From the NCBI GenBank assembly GCA_025526995.1, contig JAHLKG010000001.1:372001-436000 (forward strand): DNA of 64,000 nt, read 5' to 3'. The stretch is from Powellomyces hirtus (lineage: Eukaryota; Chytridiomycota; Chytridiomycetes; Spizellomycetales; Powellomycetaceae). A model generated the notes under the pieces. That model did not search any database and was not told where the DNA came from. It saw only the letters and a program-made list of their open reading frames with translations. This document shows, in pieces, positions 21,820 through 31,035 of the stretch. How positions within the stretch are numbered: position 1 is the stretch's first letter; each line of letters starts with the position of its first letter. A program made the translations under genes and the position numbers.

Positions 21820-22897
21820 ATGCAGGTAGAGGGTCTCCAAGTGCTTCATAGTGTCTATATGGTGTTGCACGTAAGTCACTCACAGTTGAAGGCAACCAGT
21901 TCCTTGCTGGGTCTATGTCTCATTCCGTCCATTGCATGTTCCCAAAACGAATATTATAGCTACTCTGTGTGTACTTTGCCATTCACGCTTTTCGGCAAGC
22001 CCGCAACGGATACGCAGCGATACCTTTCATTACTGTGCTATGCATTCAATTCGCAATGGACAACTTTGTCATCGTCATCGGATCATGGATGATATCGAAC
22101 GCATCACGGCTTGCAATTCTTCGATGGCTGTCTACTGCCAGTTACTTTTTTGGATGTCTGACAACGCCATTCCTGTTTCTTATCGCTTACGAGTTCTGCC
22201 ATACGCTGCACGGGGGACCCAAAAGACGGTTACTATACCATGATCAATTCGGCAGAATAGGCGTCGCCATCCTCGCGTTCTCGTTCGCCACGTACAGCAT
22301 CGTGGACTTTTTTGCGCACTCGAGAGTGACTGGGGCACTCTCTCTGCGGCGTCACACGGGCTTGCCGGTGTACGAGATCGAGGGCGGTGAATTGCCTGCC
22401 ACATTTTGCACGAGCGTGTTTGGAACGGTCATGCTCTTGCTGGCGGGTGGATGCCTGTGGGCCCGCACGCGATATCCGTGGCTTTCGCTGTTCCAGCTCG
22501 TTATTCTCTTTGGCCGAGGTAGGTTTGTAATCAATGCTGTCACTTTCTCTTGACGTCAAGATGCTAACAATGATTTCCATCAGTTACGTCCATGTTTTCG
22601 GAACCACATCACGTCCTGGCCGAAGCAAGTTGGGACCTGCTGTTGTCCGTGTCCCTCGTTATGACAGCTACGCACGTCATACGAAACTCTGACGAAGTCG
22701 TGGAAGAACGAGTACAATCACTGCTTGGCGAAGACGGATTGCGATGGTACGGGGCGCTGGAAGCCCGAGATGAGATACTTGCTCACCGCCCGCTGAAATC
22801 AAGTGGGAAGTCGGGCACGGCGTCATCACATGGAGAGCAATGCACTGTCGGCACAGTCGAGAGATTGAATAGCGACCAGACTATCATCGATGTGTGA
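21820..22897 (+). CDS. Polytopic membrane protein of unknown function
   Basis: Not recognised. Exons 21820-21870, 21960-22518 and 22584-22897 (introns 89 and 65 nt, phases 0 and 1); 307 residues. About seven hydrophobic segments can be seen: residues near 12-28, 37-60, 68-95, 110-130, 150-170, 176-190 and 205-225. Conserved-looking pieces between them include AMDNFVIVIGSW, YEFCHTLHGG and SEPHHVLAEASWD. The roughly 75-residue C-terminus is hydrophilic and acidic. Residues such as the His-rich EFCHTLH and EPHHVL pairs inside or beside membrane segments could bind a metal or haem, but that is speculation. The exon joins are supported by good donor and acceptor sites and continuous hydrophobicity across them. 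Confidence 0.7.
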
Positions 22898-22988
22898 GCT
22901 CTTTCCATTACTGCCTAGCCCTTATATATATATGTACATAGGCTCATGTCTTTCTCTAATCTCAACATGATAAAACCGGCTTGATATT

Positions 22989-24227
22989 TCACCGCTTTCC
23001 ACCCCGTCCACCCCGTCCACCCCGTCCACCCCGCCCGCCCCTGCCATCCCTTCCACCCCCTCCACCCCCCCTTCCAGCCTTTCCTCCCGTATCACCCTTG
23101 CTCACTTTGCCCGACCCTCTCGTTCCGTGGAGTGATGCAGGGTCCCTGCCTTTCGTTTTAGCCTTGAAACCACGCATTGCGGCAGCCTGGGCCCGTGATT
23201 TCCGAGTACTCTTCGATGGATCCTCTTCATTACTTGTCGGTCGCCCGCCCTTTTTGTCATCTTTTAATTTTCGGGAGTCTGCGGAGCGATCAGACTTCCG
23301 CGGGGTCGTTCCTTTCACAGCCTTGTCGGATGGTCGCTTCTTGAAAGACCCAGGAGCCGGTGGATCTCTCAGCGCGGTTCCGGACAGATGAGACCGTGAC
23401 TTGCGAACTCTCTTCATTGGCGCCTCCTGCTCCACGGTTTGCGCAACTTCCTTCTTGCCAGACGCCGACACTCTAAATACATGCACAAAAGCATTCTCCG
23501 AAGTCGGGGCTTCCCGCACTGCCGGATTGGTCCGCTGCGGGGTATATCCCAGCGCGCCAAACTTTTTGGACTCAAACGGAACCCTCGATGCCAGTGCGAA
23601 CCCTTCTTGTGCTCCAACCTGGTCAATATTCCACCGCTGATAGAATAAGGTGTCTCGTAGTGTGACATGAATCTCCCCTTCCGCCGTCAACAGCGCCGCG
23701 GCCTCTCTGAAAAACGTTCCCAGCATTTCCTTGTTTTCGGCAATGTCTTCCTCCTGCGACCCGCCTTTGTGCGGGAACTGGAACACAATTCGGTCGAATT
23801 TGCCGTGGCTATGGACATTGGCGCCCACTGGTTTGTTGGTGCTCAACCGGGTCGCATCGACATTGTGGAGGATGCTGGCTCCCGTCGCCACAAGCTCTTT
23901 CAAAGTCGCTGGAACAATTGGGTATTTTGCGACAGCATCCTTCAGCGAGTCATATGAAGTCGCTACAATGTTCGACCCGGAGCCAATGCCGCCCGCCAGC
24001 GCACGAGCAAACGTGAAATCTCCCTCCCCGATCAGCAGTATCCGCTGGCTTTTGCTGTAATGCTGCAGTTTCCGGGCCCCCGGCTTGGCGCTGGTCGCCA
24101 TGGTCAGTGCGAGAATGTCAGTCATTGTGAGTCCAGCAAAGTTGCCGAATACGCTGGCTTGAGGATTTGGGATCTCATCTTCCACAGCGGCTTTCCGCCC
24201 GCCTTTCCGTGGTCCTTTCTTGCCCAT
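22989..24227 (-). CDS. BMT5: 25S rRNA (uridine-N3)-methyltransferase, BMT5-like
   Basis: Nucleolar SAM-dependent methyltransferase of the Bmt5/DUF2431 family, which in yeast makes m3U in 25S rRNA. Intronless, 412 residues. The domain covers about residues 45-265: QRILLIGEGDFTFARAL is the family SAM-binding block, followed by ATSYDSL, HNVDATRL, FDRIVFQFPHKGG and IHVTLRD. The last 140 residues are basic and disordered, ending in a tandem RGG/GGRGG run (23000-23080) typical of nucleolar proteins. It is divergent from eL20, so two ribosome-related genes share one 474-bp promoter region. Confidence 0.92.
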   Translation of the reverse strand: MGKKGPRKGGRKAAVEDEIPNPQASVFGNFAGLTMTDILALTMATSAKPGARKLQHYSKSQRILLIGEGDFTFARALAGGIGSGSNIVATSYDSLKDAVAKYPIVPATLKELVATGASILHNVDATRLSTNKPVGANVHSHGKFDRIVFQFPHKGGSQEEDIAENKEMLGTFFREAAALLTAEGEIHVTLRDTLFYQRWNIDQVGAQEGFALASRVPFESKKFGALGYTPQRTNPAVREAPTSENAFVHVFRVSASGKKEVAQTVEQEAPMKRVRKSRSHLSGTALRDPPAPGSFKKRPSDKAVKGTTPRKSDRSADSRKLKDDKKGGRPTSNEEDPSKSTRKSRAQAAAMRGFKAKTKGRDPASLHGTRGSGKVSKGDTGGKAGRGGGGGGRDGRGGRGGRGGRGGRGGKR

Positions 24228-24701
24228 AGTAATGCTGAACGATGCTGTACGTGGTGATTCCTCAAAACAAAAACAAAAACAGAAACTGCAACGCTCTTGG
24301 AAATGCGATTACGAGAGCGTCAGGTCACGGGACTGAATGCCTGAAATGGGATGGGTGTTTTAGTGGCTTAGCTGTCATTTTTTCTTTAGCGAGGCCCCAT
24401 GCGAAAAACGGCCCTTTCCTTTGCACTTGCTGTCAACAAGTTGGTTCAATCTACTCTTTTTACACAGAGGTAGGTAGACGGAACCTATGCCCGCAGAACC
24501 TGGGTCTCCCCGTCGTCGTCAATAACGTAGGCAGAAGCTAACCTATGTCGGTTTTTTTTACTTTGTGCATCATAAGTCAGGGTAAGCACAGTGGAGCAGC
24601 AATGCGACTCGGAAATGCGCTTGGTTGGGAAATGAGGAGACACAGAAGGGCGGATTGCTGACTCGCAGGGGGAATCCCTTTTCGTTTATAGAATCGCAGA
24701 C
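24228..24701. other. Shared promoter region of BMT5-like and eL20 genes
   Basis: 474 bp between two divergent ribosome-related starts. Short T-runs (24380, 24550) and a CAAAACAAAAACAAAAAC tract just upstream of the BMT5-like ATG are seen. No gene. Confidence 0.5.
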
Positions 24702-25486
24702 ATGAGCCGATTGAACGAGTACCAGGTCGTTGGCCGTCGATCGCCCACCGAGAAGGAGCCGGTGCCCAAGTTGTACCGCATGCGTCTCTTTGCGCCCAAC
24801 GAAGTTGTCGCAAAGTCCCGTTTCTGGTACTTCCTGAAGCAGGTCAACAAGGTCAAGAAGGCTTCTGGAGAGATCGTCTCGGTCAACCAGGTTAGAAACG
24901 GGATTTTGGAGGAAGGAATGCAAAACGGAATGGAAGGATGGTTTTGAGCTGAACTTTCTTGTATTTTCCTTCTGGAAGATCTTCGAGAAGAAGCCCCTCA
25001 CTGTGAAGAACTTTGGTATCTGGATCCGTTACGACTCCCGCTCCGGAACTCACAACATGTACAAGGAGTACCGTGAGCTGTCCCGCACCGAAGCCGTCGC
25101 CGCCTGCTGTACGTTTTTCGCCTCGCTTCTTTAGCGTTGGATTTGAGAAAGGAAAGAAGACGCACATTGAAAGCATACTGACATGCGGACATCTCTTCTC
25201 TCAGACCAGGACATGGCTGCCCGTCACCGTGCTCGTTTCAGCTCCATCCAGATCATCAAGGTCGCCGAGGTCAAGGCCGCTGATGTCCGTCGCCCATACA
25301 TCAAGCAGCTCCTCGAGCCTAAGCTCAAGTTCCCCCTGCCCCACCGTGGTATGTGTCTCCATATCTCTGGGCCTCCTTTCTGTCGCATGCTCTTCTGCTA
25401 ATATTCACCTTGGTTTTTCAGTCACTCGCCCCGCCAGCAAGCGTTTCCGCCCCGTGTTTTCTGGTGTCCGCCCCAGCACCTTCTAA
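24702..25486 (+). CDS. RPL20: 60S ribosomal protein eL20 (L18a)
   Basis: Structural protein of the large ribosomal subunit. Exons 24702-24890, 24979-25108, 25205-25348 and 25422-25486; introns 88, 96 and 73 nt; 175 residues, the family length. Family blocks include [14 protein letters not shown] at the start, [52 protein letters not shown] and the end [15 protein letters not shown]. All joints rebuild conserved sequence, for example [13 protein letters not shown] across intron 2. The eL20 frame is rich in C-ending codons, as expected of a highly expressed gene. Confidence 0.97.
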
Positions 25487-26249
25487 GCTGGGAACTTCTT
25501 GTCTCAGAACAATACACCATTAGAATAACACGCTCAGATCGTTTTTGTACAGTCAAATTCGTGTGTGCCTTTTCCAGATGTTCAGCTGTCGGTTGGGGCG
25601 TAACACAGTCGAGATATTGGCAACGGGCGCTCAAAAGGAAACTTTAAATAGTGCAGGGCTAATTCGAGTACATTTGACTTCCTCTGTGGGATGACACATC
25701 GTAGTCTGCAGCTTCACAAATCTTTTGTCCATCACATTGGGTTGCCCCGCTGGTACGCAGGCCACTCGAGCGTCCGACCTCTGCTGTTGGCACACTGGAC
25801 TTACAGGCTAGCTACATAACCTGAGCGCATTGCATTTGCGCCTAGTCAGACTGGCAACCCCCGGAATCTCCATTTGAATGAACTACAGCATTCCATGTGA
25901 GAGATATTCTGGAAGATGTATCCAAACTTTTTGACTAATGCGAGCATTGAGAATGGGGCTGAGATTGAATGAATGGTGTGCGTTGTTTGTATCGACGTCC
26001 GTAGCTAGCTAGTGCACTTCTGTCCTCCTCTTCGGACCCAAACCGCTCCTTTGTGATGACATGACCACCATCGTGAAGAGAAGATGTCTTTCGACCAGGG
26101 TTTCCTCTTCATTCTGCAACATGTCTATCTCCCAGTACCGCAATGTGACGATGTAATAACATTCTAATGCCTTCTCATTCGTCCAAAAATTTAAATACAA
26201 ACGTATACTGTGTTGTTGTCAACTCTCTCGTCCTCTGTTCCATCTCGCG
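25487..26249. other. Intergenic, 760 bp
   Basis: 3' flanks of eL20 and of the small minus-strand gene below. No coding, RNA or repeat signal that I can support. Confidence 0.45.
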
Positions 26250-27140
26250 TCAACACGCGATGTTGATGTACTCTGTATGGTCATCGCGTAACCATTCTAA
26301 TCCCTTGGCTCGAGGTGCGGGAAACGCATCTGGCGGTTCTGAGATAACAGAGATGAGCCATGACAAATCGGTCCACTTTGCCCAGCAAAGCGATCCTCAC
26401 CTGATGTTTCAAGTGGTGCTACAGCTCTACTGTCTTCAATCGCTTTCTTATCCGCATCCTCGCCTGTCGCCCCACAGTCGTGAGCGGCCCGCAAGACGAA
26501 CGCGGAATCGCAGGCGTGGCATGTGAGTTCTATTTCGTGGACTTTGGTTGCGTTGATGGTTAATGTTTTGATTCCGCAGACTGTAGAGTGTTGCATCGAG
26601 TGTGGTTGTCAGTAGAGTGTTTCCGTGAGGTACAAACACGCGCACATCTCACATGCCTATCATGTCGCACTGATGCGGGTTCGGTTTTGCTGTTGCCGGC
26701 ACAATGGGTCCAGAGTTGGTCTCAACCACCTCCACTGGCGGCTCTCGTACGTCGGGAGACTCGGCTGCTGCAGCCACGGCGCATACACTCAGAGACGGTT
26801 GACGTACAGGCTGATGGGCTGGTCGTTCTGCCGAGATTTTCTCCCAAAGCGCCCGTAAGTGCGTCACGGATGGGGATGCTGACATTCCTGGTTCTGTATC
26901 GCTGGTCGGGGTCTCCCTATGTTCATCGTCTTCTTCTTCGAGTTCCTCTTGTTCTTCGATTGGGATTTCTTGTTTCTCCCACCCGTTCTTTTCCGGGGAG
27001 TGACACCATCGAGGAACCAGTGGCCTGCTCTTCTCAAGGGTTAGAGGATTTGGAGTTGTGGCGGCCGCAAAGCGTGCAGCGAGCGTTTGGACCGAGTGCG
27101 GTGGAGGGAGACTTTCGGTACTGTCGTCGCGACGGAGCAT
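26250..27140 (-). CDS. Small hypothetical protein(s), possible Cys/His metal site
   Basis: Not recognised and the model is incomplete. Two coding-like parts are seen on the minus strand. The first (27140 to 26649, ATG at 27140) encodes 163 residues with a Glu-rich stretch and reads like a disordered domain. The second starts at or before the ATG at 26596, runs to 26401, and joins after a 62-nt phase-1 intron (good GTGAGG donor) to 26250-26338, giving 94 residues with CHACDSAFVLRAAHDC as a possible metal site and the end LEWLRDDHTEYINIAC. The two parts may belong to one gene, but no ordinary donor joins them in frame, so they could be two genes. The phase-correct intron in the second part is the best evidence that something is coded here. 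Confidence 0.35.
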
Positions 27141-28639
27141 GATTATTTGATGTTGTCCCGTACGTTTTGTGTGGGGTGGGCACTGCCTGGCCTATCCGGG
27201 GAGTGAGTAGTGATTATAGAAGAGCTGTGTATGTTCCACAGGCGGGCGTTGGAGTCAGAGGAGAAAGCATATGCATTTCCAAACTTTGATGCAAGGAAAG
27301 ACCATAGGCATAGCTTGTGGGACAACGGTCGGACTTTACTTTGCCTTACGTCAGCACCTTGAAGGATGGGCTGTCGCCGAGCGCAGCACAAGCCCACATG
27401 GAAAGTTGCCACGAAAATTCAACATGAGACTGGCGGTGTGCTGATGGCATAAATGGCACTGCTAATCTACGTGCACATGTGAGTCTCAACTGGCCATCAT
27501 TGTCAGCTAACCAACGTCTGAATACACTTCCGCACAGTTCGTAGTCGTGCCGATGTGGCGCAGTACGCAGTAGTAATTCTCTGTGCGTAATCCGTCCGTC
27601 ACAATGCCTAGGTTGTGTTTATCTGGTACTTAACCCTGACGCCGGGATTCTTATTTTGTTTGGCCACAAAACAAATTTAAACTCATTGCTAAACATTTTT
27701 GACAGGCGCGACGTTTTGATGACGGGAAGACTGTCAATAGTGTCAATAAATGACTTACGTAAGCAGTTGGTAGGGGTCCCCAATTCCAGTACGCAACCCT
27801 GGAAAGGGTTGGGGGGGGGGGCGGATTGGCAGTGGGAGAGAACGGGAGGTAGACGAAAGTTGAGCATTGGGCAGCAAAATGGGGTGGATGTGGCTCATTG
27901 GGACAAGTGTGAGTGGTGCCATGAGAAAGTATATTATTGCTGCTATGGGTGAAGAAGGACTTTTGCATTGCTCAACCGGTTCGCACAGTTCCATACCTGT
28001 GCGGTCAAAGACAGCGCTCGATCTCCGCCACAATATTGCACATCTGAAGACTATTCGTACGAGCTTAACAGCATTGAGGTTTGGCATGGAAACTAATTTT
28101 TGTATATTTTGTATCTCTATGATTTACGACTACATGCAACAAAACAAACACCGCGCAACACAAAACCCTTCTTTTACCACCGTTCCAGGTCGTATGCTCA
28201 GCGCTCGCTGCTTCTTGGTGGAACTTTCCACTCACAGATATGGTTGCACGACCAACAGAGCGATACTGGCGCTAAATATATGACATTGTGCATGTTTCTG
28301 AAAATGATTTGAGAACGCCCGCCAAACAGTGTTTTCCAATACCAACCCCTCAAGCCAAGGGAACCCGAATCCTACAGAATCCGTCAACGCACTTCCGCAT
28401 CGTCGATACACTCTTCTACCAAATCCCACGATATTTTCCTCCCCGAAAACCCTATTTTGTCAAAAGAACCAAGTATTCCACAGGACCAAGTATTCCACAG
28501 GACTGTCCAACGTCCGCCCTTGTTTTTTCCCAAACAACCCGTCAAGACTAATCCACTCCCAGTCGGCGTCAGTCACTACGCAAATGCAGCGTACACCGAT
28601 TCTTACGGCCAAAACCGGATGTTTGCGTCCCAAAAACGC
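27141..28639. other. Gene-poor intergenic stretch
   Basis: 1.5 kb without a supportable gene. It contains a G-run near 27810 and a short direct duplication (ACCAAGTATTCCACAGG, near 28469-28502). Open frames here are short and have no domain resemblance. Confidence 0.45.
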
Positions 28640-29140
28640 CTGATGCTTATAAAACCAGTACTCTAGATAGAGTTCACACTCTGAACTTTGCGAATCGTGT
28701 TCCCACGCGCGTAACCAACTTGCAGGACACACCAAACACTCAGTTAAGAGATACGTAACTCTATCCCATCCATTCATTGACCATCCAATCCTCGGGATGT
28801 TTTGCACTCCAAAGCTTTGTCTTGTGAATAAGGTACCGCGCTACGGCCAAAAAAAATGCACTTTGCGACGTGTTCCCACGCTCCAGTCCAAGCAGGACCA
28901 GACCAGACACAACACAACTGTGATAACCAGAATTCCTTCCCATTCATTCTTTGACCCTTCTTCAGCATATTTCCATTTCGAAGCGCCTGTCTGTTTGATG
29001 GAAAACACTGCGCTACAGAAAAAAAATGCACTTTGCTAAGGTGTTCCCACGCGCGTGTCCAAGTCGCAGAACCAGACCAAAAACACACACACACAACTCT
29101 GGTAGACTGGAACCCCATTTCATTCATAGCAGCACAAGCA
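28640..29140. repeat. Three diverged tandem copies of a ~172-bp unit
   Basis: The block GTGTTCCCACGC recurs at 28697, 28870 and 29041. Each copy is preceded by an ACTTTGC block (with an A8 run and GCGCTAC in copies 2 and 3) and followed by GACCAGACCA-like and CATTCATT blocks. Copies 2 and 3 resemble each other most. Divergence is high, so the array is old. No promoter boxes of a SINE are obvious. Confidence 0.6.
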
Positions 29141-29644
29141 TGTTCCATCAAAATTATCACCACCAGGACGAGCCCGGTCTCTGAGTGAGGGTCGAGAGAG
29201 AGTACGCTAGCTCGCGTTTTTCGCAGCTACGGCTCAGAAAACCCAAACCTCAAAGCGTCTACCCAAACCTCCAAACCATACAGCACATACAGTATAGGCA
29301 GATGGTGTTGTGAGCTTCACAGCGAGAGTATCATAGTACTGTCAAGGAGTCGCCAGGCTTGCTGGATGGCACACTGACTCATATCTCTTATTCCTTTTTT
29401 GGCGTTCTCGAGTGACTCTGCCCTTCAACGAATGCCTTTCCAACACATTGGATTCTGAGATCGTTATCACCCTCGAACAGTCCCGGGTAATGGGCAATCT
29501 CGCAGTCTCGGTCCACCTGTGTCACGCGTGTCTCGCCGGTTTTTGCTTACGCGGTGGCCACTACCGCGTCAAAGTCGTTCCCCTTGCACGCGTAACTACT
29601 TCCTCTGGCCTCTTATCACATTCTAGGCCCTAGCAGAGCAGATA

Positions 29645-29750
29645 TGAACGTCATGCAACCCATTCTGACAAATGCCTTCAGCCAATCGGGTGCCAGATGA
29701 ACGTCACGCAACCCATTCTGACAAATGCCTTCAGCCAATCGGGTGCCAGA
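29645..29750 (+). repeat. 53-bp tandem duplication
   Basis: Two adjacent 53-bp copies (29645-29697, 29698-29750) differ at a single base. The following sequence again begins TGACCTTTTTTT and a similar string occurs once more at 29802, suggesting further slippage. It lies about 160 bp upstream of a TATA box. Confidence 0.9.
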
Positions 29751-29905
29751 TGACCTTTTTTTCGTTAACTTTCCTCGCAGACAGTGCACGTTGACCCTCC
29801 GCATGACCTTTTTTTTGTCTTCTGCACGGCCGGGCCACCCGAAAGCACCTGAGCGCAGCCAAAATGCATACAAACGCAGCCCACCGCTCCACCCCCCCAA
29901 ATTTC

Positions 29906-29913
29906 TATAAAAG
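29906..29913 (+). promoter_or_regulatory. TATA box without an assigned gene
   Basis: TATAAAAG, identical to the box of the secreted repeat protein, followed by a CT-rich leader-like stretch. No protein-coding start follows for more than 1 kb; instead come two repeat arrays and a structured segment. It may drive a non-coding transcript or be the promoter of a transposon terminal repeat. Confidence 0.5.
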
Positions 29914-29966
29914 CCAGCCAGTTTCTCGCCTCCCCTCCCTTTCTCACCATCTTCCCTCCTACTCGA

Positions 29967-30036
29967 CTTCTCACACTCGGTTTCTCACACTGGGTTTCTC
30001 ACACTCGGCTTCTCACACTCGGCTTCTCACATTCGC
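29967..30036 (+). repeat. Five 14-bp tandem repeats
   Basis: Units at 29967, 29981, 29995, 30009 and 30023 with consensus YTTCTCACACTCGG; each differs from the consensus at no more than two positions. It lies directly between the TATA box and the 61-69-bp repeat array. Confidence 0.9.
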
Positions 30037-30050
30037 ATTTCTGTTCGCCA

Positions 30051-30399
30051 CGTCCGCCGTACGACGGAAAACTCCGGGGGGTCTCGGTATCGACTGCTCA
30101 ACAACTGGTCCCGTCCGCCGTACGACGAAAAACTCCGGGGGGTCTCGGCATCGACTGCTCAACAACTGGTCCGCGTCCGCCGCATGACGTGGAAAAACTC
30201 CGGGGGGTCTCGGCATCGACTGCTCAACAACTGGTCCGGCGTCCGCCGCATGACGTGGAAAAACTCTCGGGGGGTCTCGGCATTATTGACTGCTCAACAA
30301 CTGGTCCGCGTCCGCCGCATGACGTGGAAAAACTCTCGGGGGGTCTCGGCATTATTGACTGCTCAACAACTGGTACCGTCCTGCCCAATGACGTTAAAC
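30051..30399 (+). repeat. Five 61-69-bp tandem repeats plus a partial sixth
   Basis: Units begin CGTCCGCCG at 30051, 30112, 30174, 30240 and 30309 and share a middle CTCCGGGGGGTCTCGG or CTCTCGGGGGGTCTCGG and an end CTGCTCAACAACTGGT. Copies 1-2 carry TACGACG where 3-5 carry CATGACGTGG, and copies 4-5 have a TTA insertion, so the array grew stepwise. A diverged half-unit at 30377 leads straight into the structured segment. No spacers of constant size exist, so it is not a CRISPR array. Confidence 0.9.
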
Positions 30400-30412
30400 G
30401 TGCCGGTGAGAA

Positions 30413-30542
30413 CTACGTACCCTTTGGGTGGTTGATGAGCCCTGATTCCCTTCGGGGATACGTAGGCAAGCTGTCGGTCGGCTTCGGGACATCAATTGCC
30501 GGTCTTGAGACGACCTTAACCTCCGAGTCACAGGGTGACTCG
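30413..30542 (+). ncRNA. Candidate structured RNA element
   Basis: CTACGTA (30413-30419) pairs perfectly with TACGTAG (30459-30465), enclosing two hairpins: CCC-TTT-GGG (30420-30428) and CCC-TTCG-GGG (30448-30457), the latter a UUCG tetraloop. This makes a three-way junction with a purine-rich joining strand. Downstream, CGAGTCAC (30524-30531) pairs with GTGACTCG (30535-30542) across a 3-nt loop. The segment follows the repeat array and precedes AT-rich sequence. It could belong to the transcribed part of a retrotransposon terminal repeat, or be a free-standing RNA. No known ribozyme core fits. Confidence 0.4.
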
Positions 30543-31035
30543 ACGACCTCTTCTCTTGTAATCTTCTCTTGTAATCTTCTGTTGTAATATAAACACTTCT
30601 CTTTATAATATCAACAATATATCTTTTCTCTTACCATCAATATTTCTACTTCTACGTCTTCCTCTCAATTTTCTGATCGTCTCGAAATCTTCATCTGTCC
30701 TGTCTTAGTTGGACTTGAAGACTAAATCGTATTTTATCACGTTCGTTAGGATCCATACTCGTTCTGCGATATGTCGATATGTCTCGTTCTGCAATATGTC
30801 TCGTACGAATTGACGGCAAAAATCCTACTTCGGGGACAAGTAAACGAAATGAAGATGTTAGTAAGATGTAGTGCTGTATAGTGGTCGGCGGTGTTGGTCG
30901 TTGTTTTGGAGTGTGCTTTTCTTGTCTGATGGCTAAAGTACGTCGGAGCCGGATCACCGCGTTCGTATAACATAGCCCGTTTTTCCATTCCTCAATCTTG
31001 CATATTAAACGCCATCTTTATCACATCTCGTCATA
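30543..31035. other. AT-rich tail and RABL3-like promoter region
   Basis: 30570-30660 is AT-rich with ATATAAACACTT and TTTATAATATC, as at a poly(A) or U5-like region. 30764-30811 has a short repeat of CTCGTTCTGC-ATATGTC. The remainder should contain the promoter of the RABL3-like gene. No gene seen. Confidence 0.4.

Noticed and set aside
26588..27142. 184-residue plus-strand frame
   Set aside because: Opposite the minus-strand acidic frame, Arg/Leu-rich with unnatural composition, typical of a shadow.
27651..28283. Overlapping frames of 100-138 residues on both strands
   Set aside because: No domain resemblance, no compatible splice structure, and a G-run and repeats interrupt the region.
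30051..30399. Possible CRISPR array
   Set aside because: Repeats are directly adjacent, without unique spacers, in a fungal genome.
30413..30470. Hammerhead ribozyme suggested by TGATGAG in a three-way junction
   Set aside because: The CUGAUGA and GAAA core elements and cleavage triplet are not in the right positions.
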